From assembly GCA_963724495.1 (NCBI GenBank), contig CAVRUZ010000005.1, positions 1 through 64,000 of the forward strand: 64,000 nucleotides of DNA. The letters run 5' to 3'. Origin of the DNA: CAVRUZ01 sp963724495 (GTDB taxonomy: Bacteria > Actinomycetota > Actinomycetes > Propionibacteriales > DAIQRJ01). Of this stretch, positions 27,863 to 36,934 are shown piece by piece; within the stretch, counting starts at the first letter, position 1; every line of letters starts with the position of its first letter. The notes under the pieces are model-generated. The model was given only the letters and a program-made list of their open reading frames with translations. It made no database searches and was not told where the DNA came from. The translations under genes and the position numbers were made by a program.

Positions 27863-28603
27863 ATGACCGTTCAAGGATCCAGCCCGGCCCTTCCGCCGGT
27901 AGTGGACAGGAAGACCTGGCAGGAGGCTAGGGAAGCGCTGTTTGCACGAGAGAAGGCGCACACCCGCGAAGGGGACGCGATCGCGGCGGCGCGGCGGCGG
28001 CTGCCGATGGTGGAGGTCGACGCCTCCATCGAGGTCATCGGCCCTGACGGACCGGTCACGATCCTTGACGTCTTCGAAGGCCGCAAGCAGCTCATCGCGT
28101 ACTTCCACGCCTGGTGGCCGGGCCTCTCCGCCGCGGAGCAATGCGAGGGCTGCACGTTCTTCAACAGCCAGGTCCGCGAGCTGTCCTACATCCACTCCCG
28201 CGACGCCACCTACGCCACGCTCTGCAAGGGCCCCTACGACGAGAGCATCCGCTACCGCGACTTCCTGGGTTTGGACATGCCGTGGTACTCGGTCGAGAAG
28301 ACAGCGGCGCAACTCCTGGAGGGCCGCGACTGGCAGCGCCACCACCTCGTCTGCTACGTCCGCGACGGCGAGCGGGTCTTCGAGACGTACTACACCGGCG
28401 GTCGCGGAGTCGAGATCATGGCCCCCACCCACGGACTGCTGGACATGACCGTCTACGGACGCCAGGAGACATGGGAGGACTCCCCCGAAGGTTGGCCCCA
28501 GCCCTGGGGGGACGCCACAAATCCCGACGTCTGGCGTACGAACGGACGCCCGATCGCCCAGTGGTCCCGCATCGAAGCCGGCCGCTCCGACAAGCTGACC
28601 TGA
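27863..28603 (+). CDS. DUF899-family thioredoxin-like protein
   Basis: From ATG 27863 the protein is 246 residues. The N-terminal helix is WQEAREALFAREKAHTRE, followed by RRRLPMVEVD, then LIAYFHAWWPGLSAAEQCEGCTFF, where the usual active-site region carries a CEGC pair. Late motifs are DMTVYGRQETWED and NPDVWRTNGRP. DUF899 proteins have a thioredoxin fold and are often linked with oxidative or environmental stress; activity is unproven. The frame is also open far upstream antisense to the fucosidase, which is a shadow. Confidence 0.8.
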   Translation: MTVQGSSPALPPVVDRKTWQEAREALFAREKAHTREGDAIAAARRRLPMVEVDASIEVIGPDGPVTILDVFEGRKQLIAYFHAWWPGLSAAEQCEGCTFFNSQVRELSYIHSRDATYATLCKGPYDESIRYRDFLGLDMPWYSVEKTAAQLLEGRDWQRHHLVCYVRDGERVFETYYTGGRGVEIMAPTHGLLDMTVYGRQETWEDSPEGWPQPWGDATNPDVWRTNGRPIAQWSRIEAGRSDKLT

Positions 28604-28646
28604 GGCTCGGCCGAACGCATCGGAGGTCACGCAGAAGTGGAGGAAG

Positions 28647-29501
28647 TCAGACCTTCAGGCGCATGACGACGCCGGCTTCGCCGTTGCGCCGGGAAGGTTC
28701 GAAGCCGAGGCGTTCGAACATCGACATCAACCCGTTGTGCGGCGCTGTCCTTGGCGAGAGATCGGCGGCCTTAACGGACCCGATACCGCGCACGTCTTTC
28801 ACCGGCCACGACTTCAGGTACTCCTTGACTTCCTCCGATCGCCAGCCATACGTCCTTCTCAGCTTGGGGAGCTGTGGATCGTGGTGGGCGAAGACGATCG
28901 GCGTTGCCTCAACCCAGCCGCCGCCATGTTTGCGGATCGCGTCAACGGCGGCCTCGAGGGCCATCGTCGCCACGCCTTGCCGTCGGTAGTCCATCCGCGT
29001 GGTGAAGCAGGTGATTCGCCATTCTGACGTGGGATCCTTGGCGAACATCCGACTCGGGATCTTCTTCGTCCCGGCGACCGGCAGCTCGCCCGTTCGGCCG
29101 TACTGGCACCACCCGACAGGTTCGCCCGCCGCGTACACCAAGATGCCGTGGGCCTGGCCCTTCCAGACCAGGTCTTTCATCGCCTTGGCTTCTTGCTGAT
29201 GCCTCCATTCCTGGAGCGGGAAGCGCTTCTGAGATCGATCGGGCTCACCGAGCCGCTCGGCGATCTCCTTGGCTGTGCGGCCTGGATTCGGGATGTGCCC
29301 ACCGAGGCTATGGAGCACGCACATGCAGCCGTGCACCTGGGAGAAGAACCTCTCGAAGTCCGCGAACGTTCGCTGGGACAGTTCCTTCGTAGTGAACCGA
29401 GCCACCTTCTGCGCACCCGCGGTCACCGTCACCTCCGTAGTCCCATGACGTCGCCTGCGCTGCCATTGGGGCGAGTCTAGGATCGCGACCGTACCGGCCA
29501 C
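28647..29501 (-). CDS. GNAT-family N-acetyltransferase
   Basis: The 284-residue protein has a GNAT core at about residues 120-230: GILVYAAGEPVGWCQYGR (strands 2-4), then WRITCFTTRMDYRRQGVATMALEAA, where RRQGVA is the acetyl-CoA pyrophosphate motif. It ends with MSMFERLGFEPSRRNGEAG, a typical GNAT C-terminus. A helical region of about 110 residues precedes the core (RFTTKELSQRTFADFERFF). A GTG near 29435 is a plausible later start. Substrate unknown. Confidence 0.75.
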   Translation of the reverse strand: MAGTVAILDSPQWQRRRRHGTTEVTVTAGAQKVARFTTKELSQRTFADFERFFSQVHGCMCVLHSLGGHIPNPGRTAKEIAERLGEPDRSQKRFPLQEWRHQQEAKAMKDLVWKGQAHGILVYAAGEPVGWCQYGRTGELPVAGTKKIPSRMFAKDPTSEWRITCFTTRMDYRRQGVATMALEAAVDAIRKHGGGWVEATPIVFAHHDPQLPKLRRTYGWRSEEVKEYLKSWPVKDVRGIGSVKAADLSPRTAPHNGLMSMFERLGFEPSRRNGEAGVVMRLKV

Positions 29502-29672
29502 ACCTTGTGTCCTCTACCGTCGAAACCCTGGCGGCGTACGGTGTTCGATCCGAGATCGACACTGACAGCCAACCAACGGAGATTGAAAGGCTGCCGGATC
29601 TGACTCCGAACCTCATGACTGGAGTCGGGACGTCGGTCCTCAGCCCATCGAGATGACGTCAGCCTCGACGAC

Positions 29673-30125
29673 GTGGCCGGCCCGGAGTGGATCGACGATG
29701 CCGGGCGCCGCGCCCGTGACCGGCTGCGGGCGGGCGAGTCCGCAGCCGTGACCGGTCACTGCGACTGGTTCGCCAGCAACCTGCGCTGGAGCGGAGACGA
29801 GCTGCTGGTAGTGCACGACTGGGACAGCATGATCACTGACAGTGAAGCTGTCCTCGTCGGCTTCGCTGCCGCTCTGTATCCGGCGGTCAGCGCGGACGAG
29901 ACGGCCACCGTCGAGGACACTGAGCGCTTCCTCGTCGCGTATTGCGATGCCCGTGGCCGGGAGTACAGCGCCGACGAACTCGAGCGGTCGTGGGCGGCTG
30001 GAGTCTGGACCAGGGCCTGCGCCGCCAAGTATCAGCACGCGGTCGCACAGCCCATCACCTCACTGTCTGAGAGCGAGGCCCGCGAGCGCCTCCGTCGTAC
30101 TGGGACCGGCTACCGGACGGCATAA
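29673..30125 (+). CDS. C-terminal half of an APH-fold phosphotransferase, probably truncated
   Basis: The 150-residue frame contains TGHCDWFASNLRW (catalytic-loop equivalent, HxDW...N) and LLVVHDWDSM (metal Asp), followed by the helical C-lobe. The ATP-binding N-lobe with its lysine is absent, and the frame upstream is blocked within about 70 bases. Either the gene lost its 5' half or it is a frameshift remnant. The GTG at 29673 is only the first possible start in the open stretch. Confidence 0.6.
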   Translation: MAGPEWIDDAGRRARDRLRAGESAAVTGHCDWFASNLRWSGDELLVVHDWDSMITDSEAVLVGFAAALYPAVSADETATVEDTERFLVAYCDARGREYSADELERSWAAGVWTRACAAKYQHAVAQPITSLSESEARERLRRTGTGYRTA

Positions 30126-30229
30126 ACGGCCCGCTGTCGAACCCTGGGCAGCCCCGCTGATCTAGTGTCGCGCCTGTTCAGCGGCTGTGGTGCCTCGAAC
30201 CACGTGACCGAAGGGAGTCGATTGCCGGG

Positions 30230-31183
30230 ATGACGGCAGGTCGACCGATGCCCACGCAGGACGACGTGCTCGGGTACTTCAGCACGCTGTCTAACTGGGG
30301 ACGGTGGGGCGACGACGACGAGCTCGGCACTCTGAACCACATCACCGATGAGGTCCGGCTGGCAGCGGCGCGGGCCGTGCGCCACGGCAGGAGCGTGTCG
30401 TGCGCATGGGAGGTTGCCGCACCGGACGACATGGAGCGGTCGACGACGACGTGCCCGCGCGCCGTCGACATGCCGGGTGCCGAGAACATGCCGGTGGCGT
30501 TCCGCGCTGACCGGCGCTGGGGCTTTTCGAACGAGCGGCTCGGCATCATGTTCCACGGCAACACGATCACCCACGTCGACTCGCCATGCCACATCTTCTG
30601 GGACGGCACGATGTACAACGGGCGGTCGCACTCGTTGGTCGACGCCGCAACGGGATCGGCGTGGGCGGCCGTCACGGCGGCGGCGAACGGGATCAGCACG
30701 CGTGGTGTCCTGCTGGACATTGCGAGGGTCCGCGATGTGCCGTGGTTGGAACCGGCACAGGGTGTGTTTCCCGACGATCTCGAGCAGGCAGAGCGTCGCC
30801 AGGGGGTGCGGGTGCGATCCGGCGATGCGGTACTCCTGCGGACCGGCTATGGCCGCGTCCGGCACGAGGCCGGTGAGGCCTCCGGATTCACGCGGGCCGG
30901 CTGGCACGCGTCCTGCCTGCCATGGCTGCAAGAACGGGAGGTCGCACTGATCGGCGCTGACACTCCCCAGGATGTTCAGCCGTCGGGGTACGAAGACGTG
31001 TTGATGCCGGTTCACGCCGTGAGCCTCGTTGCGATGGGTCTGTGGCTGCTCGACAACTGCGACCTGGAGGCGTGCGCCACCACTGCTGCCGAGCTCGGCC
31101 AGTGGGACTTCCACCTCGCAGTCGCGCCGGTCCGCTTGGCCGGGACGTCCGGCAGTCCGGTCAACCCGATCGCCACATTCTGA
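30230..31183 (+). CDS. Cyclase/kynurenine-formamidase-like metal-dependent hydrolase
   Basis: The 317-residue protein has the putative cyclase signature: MFHGNTITHVDSPCHIFWDG (HxxxHxDxPxH metal site) near residue 105, then AVLLRTGYGRV and LIGADTPQDVQ. Members are zinc- or manganese-dependent amidohydrolases, including bacterial kynurenine formamidase KynB and isatin hydrolase. The N-terminal segment LSNWGRWGDDDELGTLNHIT is typical of the long actinobacterial subgroup. No tryptophan-degradation genes are next to it. Confidence 0.85.
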   Translation: MTAGRPMPTQDDVLGYFSTLSNWGRWGDDDELGTLNHITDEVRLAAARAVRHGRSVSCAWEVAAPDDMERSTTTCPRAVDMPGAENMPVAFRADRRWGFSNERLGIMFHGNTITHVDSPCHIFWDGTMYNGRSHSLVDAATGSAWAAVTAAANGISTRGVLLDIARVRDVPWLEPAQGVFPDDLEQAERRQGVRVRSGDAVLLRTGYGRVRHEAGEASGFTRAGWHASCLPWLQEREVALIGADTPQDVQPSGYEDVLMPVHAVSLVAMGLWLLDNCDLEACATTAAELGQWDFHLAVAPVRLAGTSGSPVNPIATF

Positions 31184-31706
31184 CCGCGGGACTCGCGCGC
31201 CGGAGGCTGGCAATGCCAAGTATCTGTTCCCGTTCTCGCCACCCCTGGTCGTCGTCGGTCTAGCTGACTGACGGAGCGGCGCGCAGCGCAGCGAGGACAT
31301 GCGACGGCAGGCCGGGCGAAGCCCGGCCCTTCATCTGCTAGAGGCCCCTTCGACAAAAAGGGAGGCTGGCGTTACGGCAGGCGAGACCGGCCCGGTCTGG
31401 AAGGTGGCCGGCATTCCGGGTCCGTCGTGTCGGCTTCCCCAACTCGGAGGTCCTCCGCGCAAGCCAGAACCCGCGGCTGCTTCGACCCCTTATCTGCCCG
31501 CTCGCAAGGGCGCAGAAGGCCATTGCGTGTCGTCCGTTTTGGGTCGTCTAGGGCCTTGTGCTGGTTTTGGGCAGCGGCAAAGATATCGTGCGCTGCAGGC
31601 GGAACCGCATGCTTGCGCTGATCTGCACGCGGCCCCACGGTGAGTGCATCGGAGGGGCTCCACTGGCCCACCAGTTTGCGGTGGGCCCGGCGGTAGGGGG
31701 TAGGCG
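31184..31706. other. Intergenic stretch with one hairpin
   Basis: No supportable gene. It contains the GC-rich hairpin at 31310-31328; the rest shows only short unrecognised frames. Confidence 0.4.
31310..31328. terminator. GC-rich hairpin, possible terminator
   Basis: ggccgggc-gaa-gcccggcc forms a perfect 8-bp stem with a three-base loop, about 125 bases past the cyclase stop codon. No U-run follows, as is common for actinobacterial terminators. Confidence 0.5.
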
Positions 31707-33117
31707 ATGGTGCACGAAACACGCACGTCCGACGACGATCTGTCCCGGAGGTCGTTCCTCGGCAGGGGCGCGGCAACTGGGCTGGGGATCGCGTTGACCG
31801 GCAGCATCGGGTCGGTGTTCGGGGCCTCCCCGGCGCGCGGCGACACTGCGGCGGACTCGGTGCCCGGCTACGGGCCGCTGGTGCCCGACCCGGCGGGGCT
31901 GCTGGCGTTGCCCGCGGGGTTCTCCTACAAGCTGCTGGCAAAGACCAACGTGACGAGGCTCGACAGTGGTGAACCGACGCCGGACAGCACTGACGGCACG
32001 GCATGCTTCGTTCGCCACGGCGGGAACGGCTCGGTGCTGGTGGTCAACCACGAGATCAACGCCCCAATCAGCGCGACCGTGCCGCACCTGGACGGCTTGA
32101 CCTATGACGCCGGGCGCGCATTCGGCGGCACCACAACCCTCGAGGTCGACAAGGACGGCAACCGGGTGCGGGAGTACGTCAGCCTCGCCGGCACCTTCAT
32201 CAACTGCGCCGGCGGCAAGACACCCTGGCACACCTGGCTCAGCTGCGAAGAGACCGAGAACGTGCCGAACGCGGCCAACGGCCTGCTTCAACGGCACGGC
32301 TACGTGTTCGAGGTCGACCCGCACAAGCCAGACAACAACCTGGACCCGAAGCCGCTGAAGTTCCTCGGCCGGTTCGCCCACGAAGCCGTGGCCGTGGACC
32401 CGGACACGCACGTGATCTACGAGACGGAGGACGGACCACCGGACCGAACGGGCTGCTGTACCGCTGGACACCGCCGGCCTCGGCGTTGCCTTTGGAGAAG
32501 GGCTCACTGCGCGCGCTCCCCGACGATGCGGGACGCTGGAGGCGATGCGGGCCTCGTCCGGCGGGGTGTTCGTGCCCGACCTGAGCGTGGCCACCGAGCC
32601 CGGCACGAGGTACGACGTCACTTGGTTAGCTGTGCCCGAGCGCGACGCGACGACCGTCGCGCTGCGGCGGCAGGTCACGACCGCGACCCGCAGTCGCAAG
32701 CTCGAGGGCTGCTGGTGGGGGGATGGCGGGGCGTACGTCGTGGCCTCGTTCGCGCGCACAACGGATGGCAGCGCCGCCCCGCACGACGGACAGGTCTGGT
32801 TCCTGGACCCGATCGCGCAAACGCTCACGCTGAAGGTGTGGTTCGCTTTCACGCCCAACCAGAACGTCGACGTGGACGGTCCGGACAACATCACGATCTC
32901 GCCTTACGGCGGTGTTGTGCTCGCCGAGGACGGCAACGGCCAGCAGCACATCGTCGGCGTGACCGACGCTGGCGAGACGTTTTTCTTTGCGCTCAACCAG
33001 CTGAACAACAGCGAGTTCGCCGGGCCGACGTTTTCACAGAACAAGAAGACACTGTTCGTCAACATCTACCGCCCCGGCCACGTGTTCGCGATCACGGGCC
33101 CATGGCGCAAGCATTGA
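31707..33117 (+). pseudogene. PhoX/DUF839-type secreted phosphatase, two frameshifts
   Basis: The N-terminus has a twin-arginine signal (LSRRSFLGRGAATGLGIAL). The conserved body follows: LVVNHEINAP, FGGTTTLEVDKDGNRVREYV, NCAGGKTPWHTWLSCEET and VDPDTHVIYETEDG. The frame breaks near 32444, where one more C would continue as PNGLLYRWTPPASAL, and again near 32530, where one more G would continue as TLEAMRASSGGV. The rest runs to WRKH at 33117 (WGDGGAYVVASFAR, PDNITISPYGGVVLAED). With both bases restored it is a full protein of about 470 residues. PhoX-type enzymes are exported calcium/iron alkaline phosphatases or related DUF839 proteins. Confidence 0.8.
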
Positions 33118-33255
33118 GGAACACGCCTGGACAGATCCCGACGGCGGCGCTGGAACTCTTCACTGGTCCAGGGACGCATTACGAACTGGTACTTGGAATG
33201 CTGAGCTAGTCCTTCGGATGCAAGCCCTGCTCTTCGCGAACGAGCAGCAAGCCGT

Positions 33256-33773
33256 CGGACCAACGGCTGCACCCGGCACTGCCCGCGTTCCTACAAGTGC
33301 CCTCACGCGGGCTGCATGAAGGTTGTCCGGCGCATGGCCGACGTGGACGCCTACGTGACGGGCGTCGTCCTGGGCGTCCTGGAGCGGAATGGCCTGCGGC
33401 TGCTGGGCGGCGACGCTCACGCCGCCGACTCGGCTCGGACCCGCATCGTCGAGCTAGAGGCCAAGCTGGCGCTCACAGCGGACCAGTTCGCCGACGACAT
33501 CATCACCACCGAGCAAGTGAAGCGGATCAATCACCGGCACCGCCCGCAGCTTGCCGCCGAGCGCTCGCGGCTGGCGGCTGCTCAGCCCGCCTCCGAGCTG
33601 GCCGCGTTCGCCGGGCCGGGTGTTCGCGAGGCCTGGGACGCTGCCGACGTGGAGACCAGGAAGGCGATCATCCGCCTGCTGGGCATGCGAATGACGACTC
33701 TGCGGGTCGGCCGGGCAACGGCAGGGAGTACGACAACGCCTCGGCGTGGATCGAGTGGGAGAACCCCCACTGA
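33256..33773 (+). pseudogene. Large serine recombinase, C-terminal remnant
   Basis: The frame carries a zinc-ribbon-like run with four cysteines (NGCTRHC, then YKCPHAGC) followed by the long helical coiled-coil region VDAYVTGVVLGVLERNG, ELEAKLALTADQFADD and VREAWDAADVETRKAIIRLL. This is the recombinase zinc beta-ribbon and coiled-coil end of large serine recombinases. The catalytic N-terminal domain is missing. Near 33711 one extra C would let the frame end as GNGREYDNASAWIEWENPH, the typical finish. It is a leftover of another mobile element inside the island. Confidence 0.75.
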
Positions 33774-33966
33774 TCCGCCTCGGAAGGGAATTCCCCGGAA
33801 CCTAGCGGGTCGTGGTCGGTGTACCGGGCCCTGGTCAGTCAGGAGTAGTGAAGTAACGAGGAGTCGTGCGGCCCAATCCCGTATGGAAATCAAGCGCCCA
33901 TGCTTGCGTCACGGTCGGTGATCGACCAGTCTCGGAGGCATTCCCCCTGACAGAAGGTTGATCAAC

Positions 33967-34383
33967 ATGCGCAAAGTCGCCACCACAGCATCGCTCTTGC
34001 TCGGCGCGGTCATGATCGTCGCCGCGATCGTCACCTGGATCATGATCAGCAACACCCTCTCCGACCAGCACATCACGGTCGCGGAAGACGCCAGCTGCAT
34101 GGCCGGCGCAACCGTGAGCGGACCCATCAGCGCCTACTGCCAGGCCAAGGTGATCGACCACCACACCATGGAGATCACGAAGGGCAAGACCTACGCCGAA
34201 CTCGACCGGGAAGATCCCCTGCGGGCAACCGCGATGAACTCGGCCTTCCTCCAGTCGTCCCTGTTCACCTCAGTCGTCGCCTTCGGCGTCGCCGCGATGG
34301 CTGCCGCGGTCGGCCTCTGCTTCATCCTGATCGGCCTCGGCATCCGCGACGTCAGCCGGGTCGTCACTCCGAATACCGGCTGA
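33967..34383 (+). CDS. Two-TM membrane protein (actinobacterial, LigA-misnamed type)
   Basis: From ATG 33967 (agaaggt upstream) the protein is 138 residues. A first membrane helix (TTASLLLGAVMIVAAIVTWI) is followed by an extracytoplasmic loop with two cysteines (DASCMAGA, AYCQAK) and a YAELDRED segment. A second helix (SVVAFGVAAMAAAVGLCFIL) closes the protein. Close relatives in databases are often mislabelled aromatic ring-opening dioxygenase LigA; no such activity is visible. The two loop cysteines may form a disulfide. Function unknown. Confidence 0.7.
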   Translation: MRKVATTASLLLGAVMIVAAIVTWIMISNTLSDQHITVAEDASCMAGATVSGPISAYCQAKVIDHHTMEITKGKTYAELDREDPLRATAMNSAFLQSSLFTSVVAFGVAAMAAAVGLCFILIGLGIRDVSRVVTPNTG

Positions 34384-35149
34384 TAAGGCCGAGAAGGGAG
34401 TACTCCCGTCCTAGCGGGCTGTGGGTGGGCGGTGTAACCGGGTCCGGCGCGGTGGGGGCGCGCTCCGAGCCCAGGCATGCAATTCGACAAAGGCCGGCGA
34501 TGCGGCGCGCCTGGCTCCTGCTGCTGGGTTGGGCTGGTCGTCCGGGGGTTGCCGTGCCCCGCGCATGCCTCTGGTCGGTTTCCTGTTGCCCGGTTGGGGA
34601 CTTGCGTCTACCCGAGTGGCCTGGGCTGCCAGCCTGTCCTGACCGGTTCACATCCTCTTGTGGTGCGGGGGAACACGGTTCTGAAGAGTTTGCGATGGCT
34701 GTCGCAGTCAAACTACCCGCCCCCACCGCAGCGTCGTACAGCGATGCCGAGCCTGCCTCCCTGTGTGCTGCGCGTCGACGCTGCTCACCTGGGCGTGAGG
34801 CACCGGCACTCCAGGCTGCTCGGTGGCCGGTGCTCCCTGCCGCCCGCGCTGACCCCGCGAGTCGCCAGCTCCGGGTCACTCGGGACATCATTAGGGACAG
34901 CGTCCCGGCGGATCACTCCCACCGCTCCGACACGCCTCCCGGAGCTGCAACCAATCGCGCCGACACCGCGAAGCTGAATCACGACCCCAAGAACTGGTTC
35001 CGGCGCCACCTGGTGACAGCCCAGGCCCATGCCATGGCCGGACAACTCCACAGCACTTTCACGGAGCAGGTACTCGCCGCTGTTGCAGCGTCCTTGGACG
35101 TGACGACATGACGGGTCCAGCCGGCCAGGTCAAGGCGCGCTCACCGATG
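34384..35149. other. Stretch of 766 bases without a supportable gene
   Basis: The last 130 bases hold a plus-strand frame ending near 35111 (NWFRRHLVTAQAHAMAGQL) with helix-like composition but no recognised family or start. Probably decayed DNA upstream of the arsenic cassette. Confidence 0.35.
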
Positions 35150-35485
35150 TCATCGCCTGCCCATTCCTGAGGCGGCTCGCGCGGCCAACGCATCGAGTAC
35201 CGGGATCTGTGCTGGAGGGACCTGCACATCGACAATCAGCTCATCATCGCCAACAGTGAAACCGAAGTGGAAGAAGGAACAGCACCGAGTCTCTCGGGCT
35301 GCCAGGTCGCGAGTGGCAGCCTCGATGACCGGGTCAACCGACCAACGTAGGACCGACGGCGAGACGCGCTCCTGACCTCGCAAATGCATGGTGAACAGGT
35401 CGTCGAATTCTCCGAGTCGCAACGGCTGATCCACCGTCGGCAACGTGCACGCCTCAGGAACCCAATTCGCGTCTACTCCGGTCAT
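35150..35485 (-). CDS. Small CC-motif protein of the arsenic cassette
   Basis: From ATG 35485 the protein is 111 residues: WVPEACTLPTVDQPLRLGEF, then TRDLAARETRCCSFFHFGFT and VQVPPAQIPVLDALAARA. The adjacent cysteines in ETRCCSFF plus an early cysteine suit binding of a thiophilic metalloid. Similar proteins are often found near ArsR or MerR regulators in actinobacteria, annotated only as hypothetical. It lies just downstream of arsR on the same strand (125 bases) and is probably in the same regulon. A metallochaperone or accessory sensor role is an inference. Confidence 0.65.
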   Translation of the reverse strand: MTGVDANWVPEACTLPTVDQPLRLGEFDDLFTMHLRGQERVSPSVLRWSVDPVIEAATRDLAARETRCCSFFHFGFTVGDDELIVDVQVPPAQIPVLDALAARAASGMGRR

Positions 35486-35610
35486 GGCTCCTCGCAATAT
35501 GTACCTAGGGATCAAGTTGTAGATCCTGAGATCGATTGGGCCTCGGCGAGACACTTGCCCTGTGGCAGGTGACTTGGACCCATGGCCGTGCAAGGTCCGT
35601 CGACCTTGGC

Positions 35611-35961
35611 CTATGGCCGGAGGGCGCTGGCGAGGCTGTCCAGTGCCCCATCGACCACCCGGTAGAACGACCAGCGTCCGCGTTGTTCCCGGGCGAGCAG
35701 CCCGGCGTCAACAAGCAGCTTGAGGTGATGGGACACCGTCGGCTGAGACAGCCCGACCGGTTCGGTGAGGTCGCATACACAAGCCTCGGCGCCCTCATGC
35801 GCGGCGATGAGCGACACGAGCCGAACCCGCGTGGGATCACCAAGAGCTTTGAAGATCTGCGCGAGTCGCTCGGCCTGAGCCTGTTCGAGGACGCCACCGG
35901 TGACGGGGCTGCAGCAGGCAGCAGCTAGGTCATCTATGACCGGAAGCAAGGTGGTCGTCAT
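35611..35961 (-). CDS. arsR: ArsR-family metalloregulator
   Basis: The 116-residue winged-helix repressor shows AQIFKALGDPTRVRLVSLI, then EACVCDLTEPVGLSQPTVSHHLKLL (metal-sensing CVC at the start of the recognition helix region) and GRWSFYRVV (wing). An N-terminal CCSP near residue 17 supplies additional thiols, as in actinobacterial ArsR types that bind As(III) with cysteines outside the usual site. It is divergent from arsM with 88 bases between starts, holding an inverted repeat that is the likely operator. It should repress both strands until arsenite or antimonite binds. Confidence 0.9.
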   Translation of the reverse strand: MTTTLLPVIDDLAAACCSPVTGGVLEQAQAERLAQIFKALGDPTRVRLVSLIAAHEGAEACVCDLTEPVGLSQPTVSHHLKLLVDAGLLAREQRGRWSFYRVVDGALDSLASALRP

Positions 35962-35985
35962 GAGAATCAGTCTGCCACACTTATT

Positions 35986-36031
35986 GACAAACCTCGATGC
36001 ATCGGGTTAGTTCGATACATCGAAGTTTGTC
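35986..36031. promoter_or_regulatory. Probable ArsR operator between arsR and arsM
   Basis: Arms gacaaacctcgatgca (35986-36001) and tacatcgaagtttgtc (36016-36031) are inverted repeats matching at 14 of 16 positions, with 14 bases between. Inside lie the smaller palindromes cgatgcatcg and tcgatacatcga. Position and symmetry fit dimeric ArsR binding controlling both divergent promoters. Confidence 0.75.
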
Positions 36032-36049
36032 GATCAAGGATGGTGGAGC

Positions 36050-36934
36050 ATGTCAGACACAGACGTTCGCGAGCAGGTTCGCGCCCGTTACGCCCAAGCG
36101 GCCGAGGCCGTGACTGGTTCCTCGTCGCGTGCGGCTCTGCAGGTCGTTGACGGTGACTCGTGTTGCTCACCGGCGCCAACTGCGACTGCCACGTCAACCG
36201 TCGGCCAGGCGTCCTGCTGCGGGAGCACCGCGGTCGACACGGACTCCGGAACCTCGCCGGCTGGCCAGGCGTCCTGCTGTGGAACCACCAATGTCGATGA
36301 AGCGTTCGGAGCCGGCTTGTACTCCGCCGACGAGGCAGGCGAAGTGCCGGCTGAGGCGCTAGCCGCAAGCTTGGGATGCGGCAACCCGATGATGGTGGCC
36401 GAGCTGAAGCCCGGCGAGACGGTCCTGGATCTGGGCTCCGGCGGCGGCATCGACGTGCTGTTGTCTGCCCGGCGAGTAGGCGAGACCGGGTTCGCGTACG
36501 GGGTGGACATGACCGACGAGATGCTGGACCTGGCTCGCGCCAACGCCACCAAGGCGGGGGCCACCAACGTCGAGTTCCGCAAGGGCCTCATCGAGGAGCT
36601 GCCGCTTGACGACGGCGTCATCGATGTCGTCATCTCCAACTGCGTCATCAACCTGTCCACGGACAAGCCGGCCGTGTTGGCCGAGATGTTCCGCGTGCTC
36701 AAGCCTGGTGGGCGGATCGGCGTCTCCGACGTCGTGGCCGAGGACGAGCTCACACCGCAGATGCGGGCCGAGCGCGGAACCTATGTCGGCTGCATCGCCG
36801 GCGCGCTGTCCCGCAAGGAATACCTCGACGGACTGGCCGCAGTCGGCTTCACCGACGCCGAGGTCACCTTCACCCACGAAGCCGCATCCGGGATGCACAG
36901 CGCCATCGTGCGTGCTGTCAAGCCCACGAGCTGA
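36050..36934 (+). CDS. arsM: Arsenite S-adenosylmethionine methyltransferase ArsM
   Basis: The 294-residue protein has the ArsM core from about residue 85: AFGAGLYSADEAGEVP, SLGCGNPMMVAELKPGE (Cys110), VLDLGSGGGIDVLLSA (SAM motif), VISNCVINLSTDK (Cys198) and TYVGCIAGALSRKEYL (Cys248). These three cysteines match those that bind As(III) in known ArsM. The N-terminal 80 residues are unusual: three double-cysteine motifs (SCCSP, then GQASCCGST and GQASCCGTT), the last two looking like a tandem duplication. They may hand over arsenite. Product would be methylated arsenicals. Its stop overlaps the next ATG by one base, so it is coupled to the channel gene. Confidence 0.93.
   Translation: MSDTDVREQVRARYAQAAEAVTGSSSRAALQVVDGDSCCSPAPTATATSTVGQASCCGSTAVDTDSGTSPAGQASCCGTTNVDEAFGAGLYSADEAGEVPAEALAASLGCGNPMMVAELKPGETVLDLGSGGGIDVLLSARRVGETGFAYGVDMTDEMLDLARANATKAGATNVEFRKGLIEELPLDDGVIDVVISNCVINLSTDKPAVLAEMFRVLKPGGRIGVSDVVAEDELTPQMRAERGTYVGCIAGALSRKEYLDGLAAVGFTDAEVTFTHEAASGMHSAIVRAVKPTS

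Noticed and set aside
34974..35111. Helical C-terminal-like stretch ahead of the arsenic cassette
   Set aside because: No start, no family and no conserved motif; it may be decayed coding DNA.
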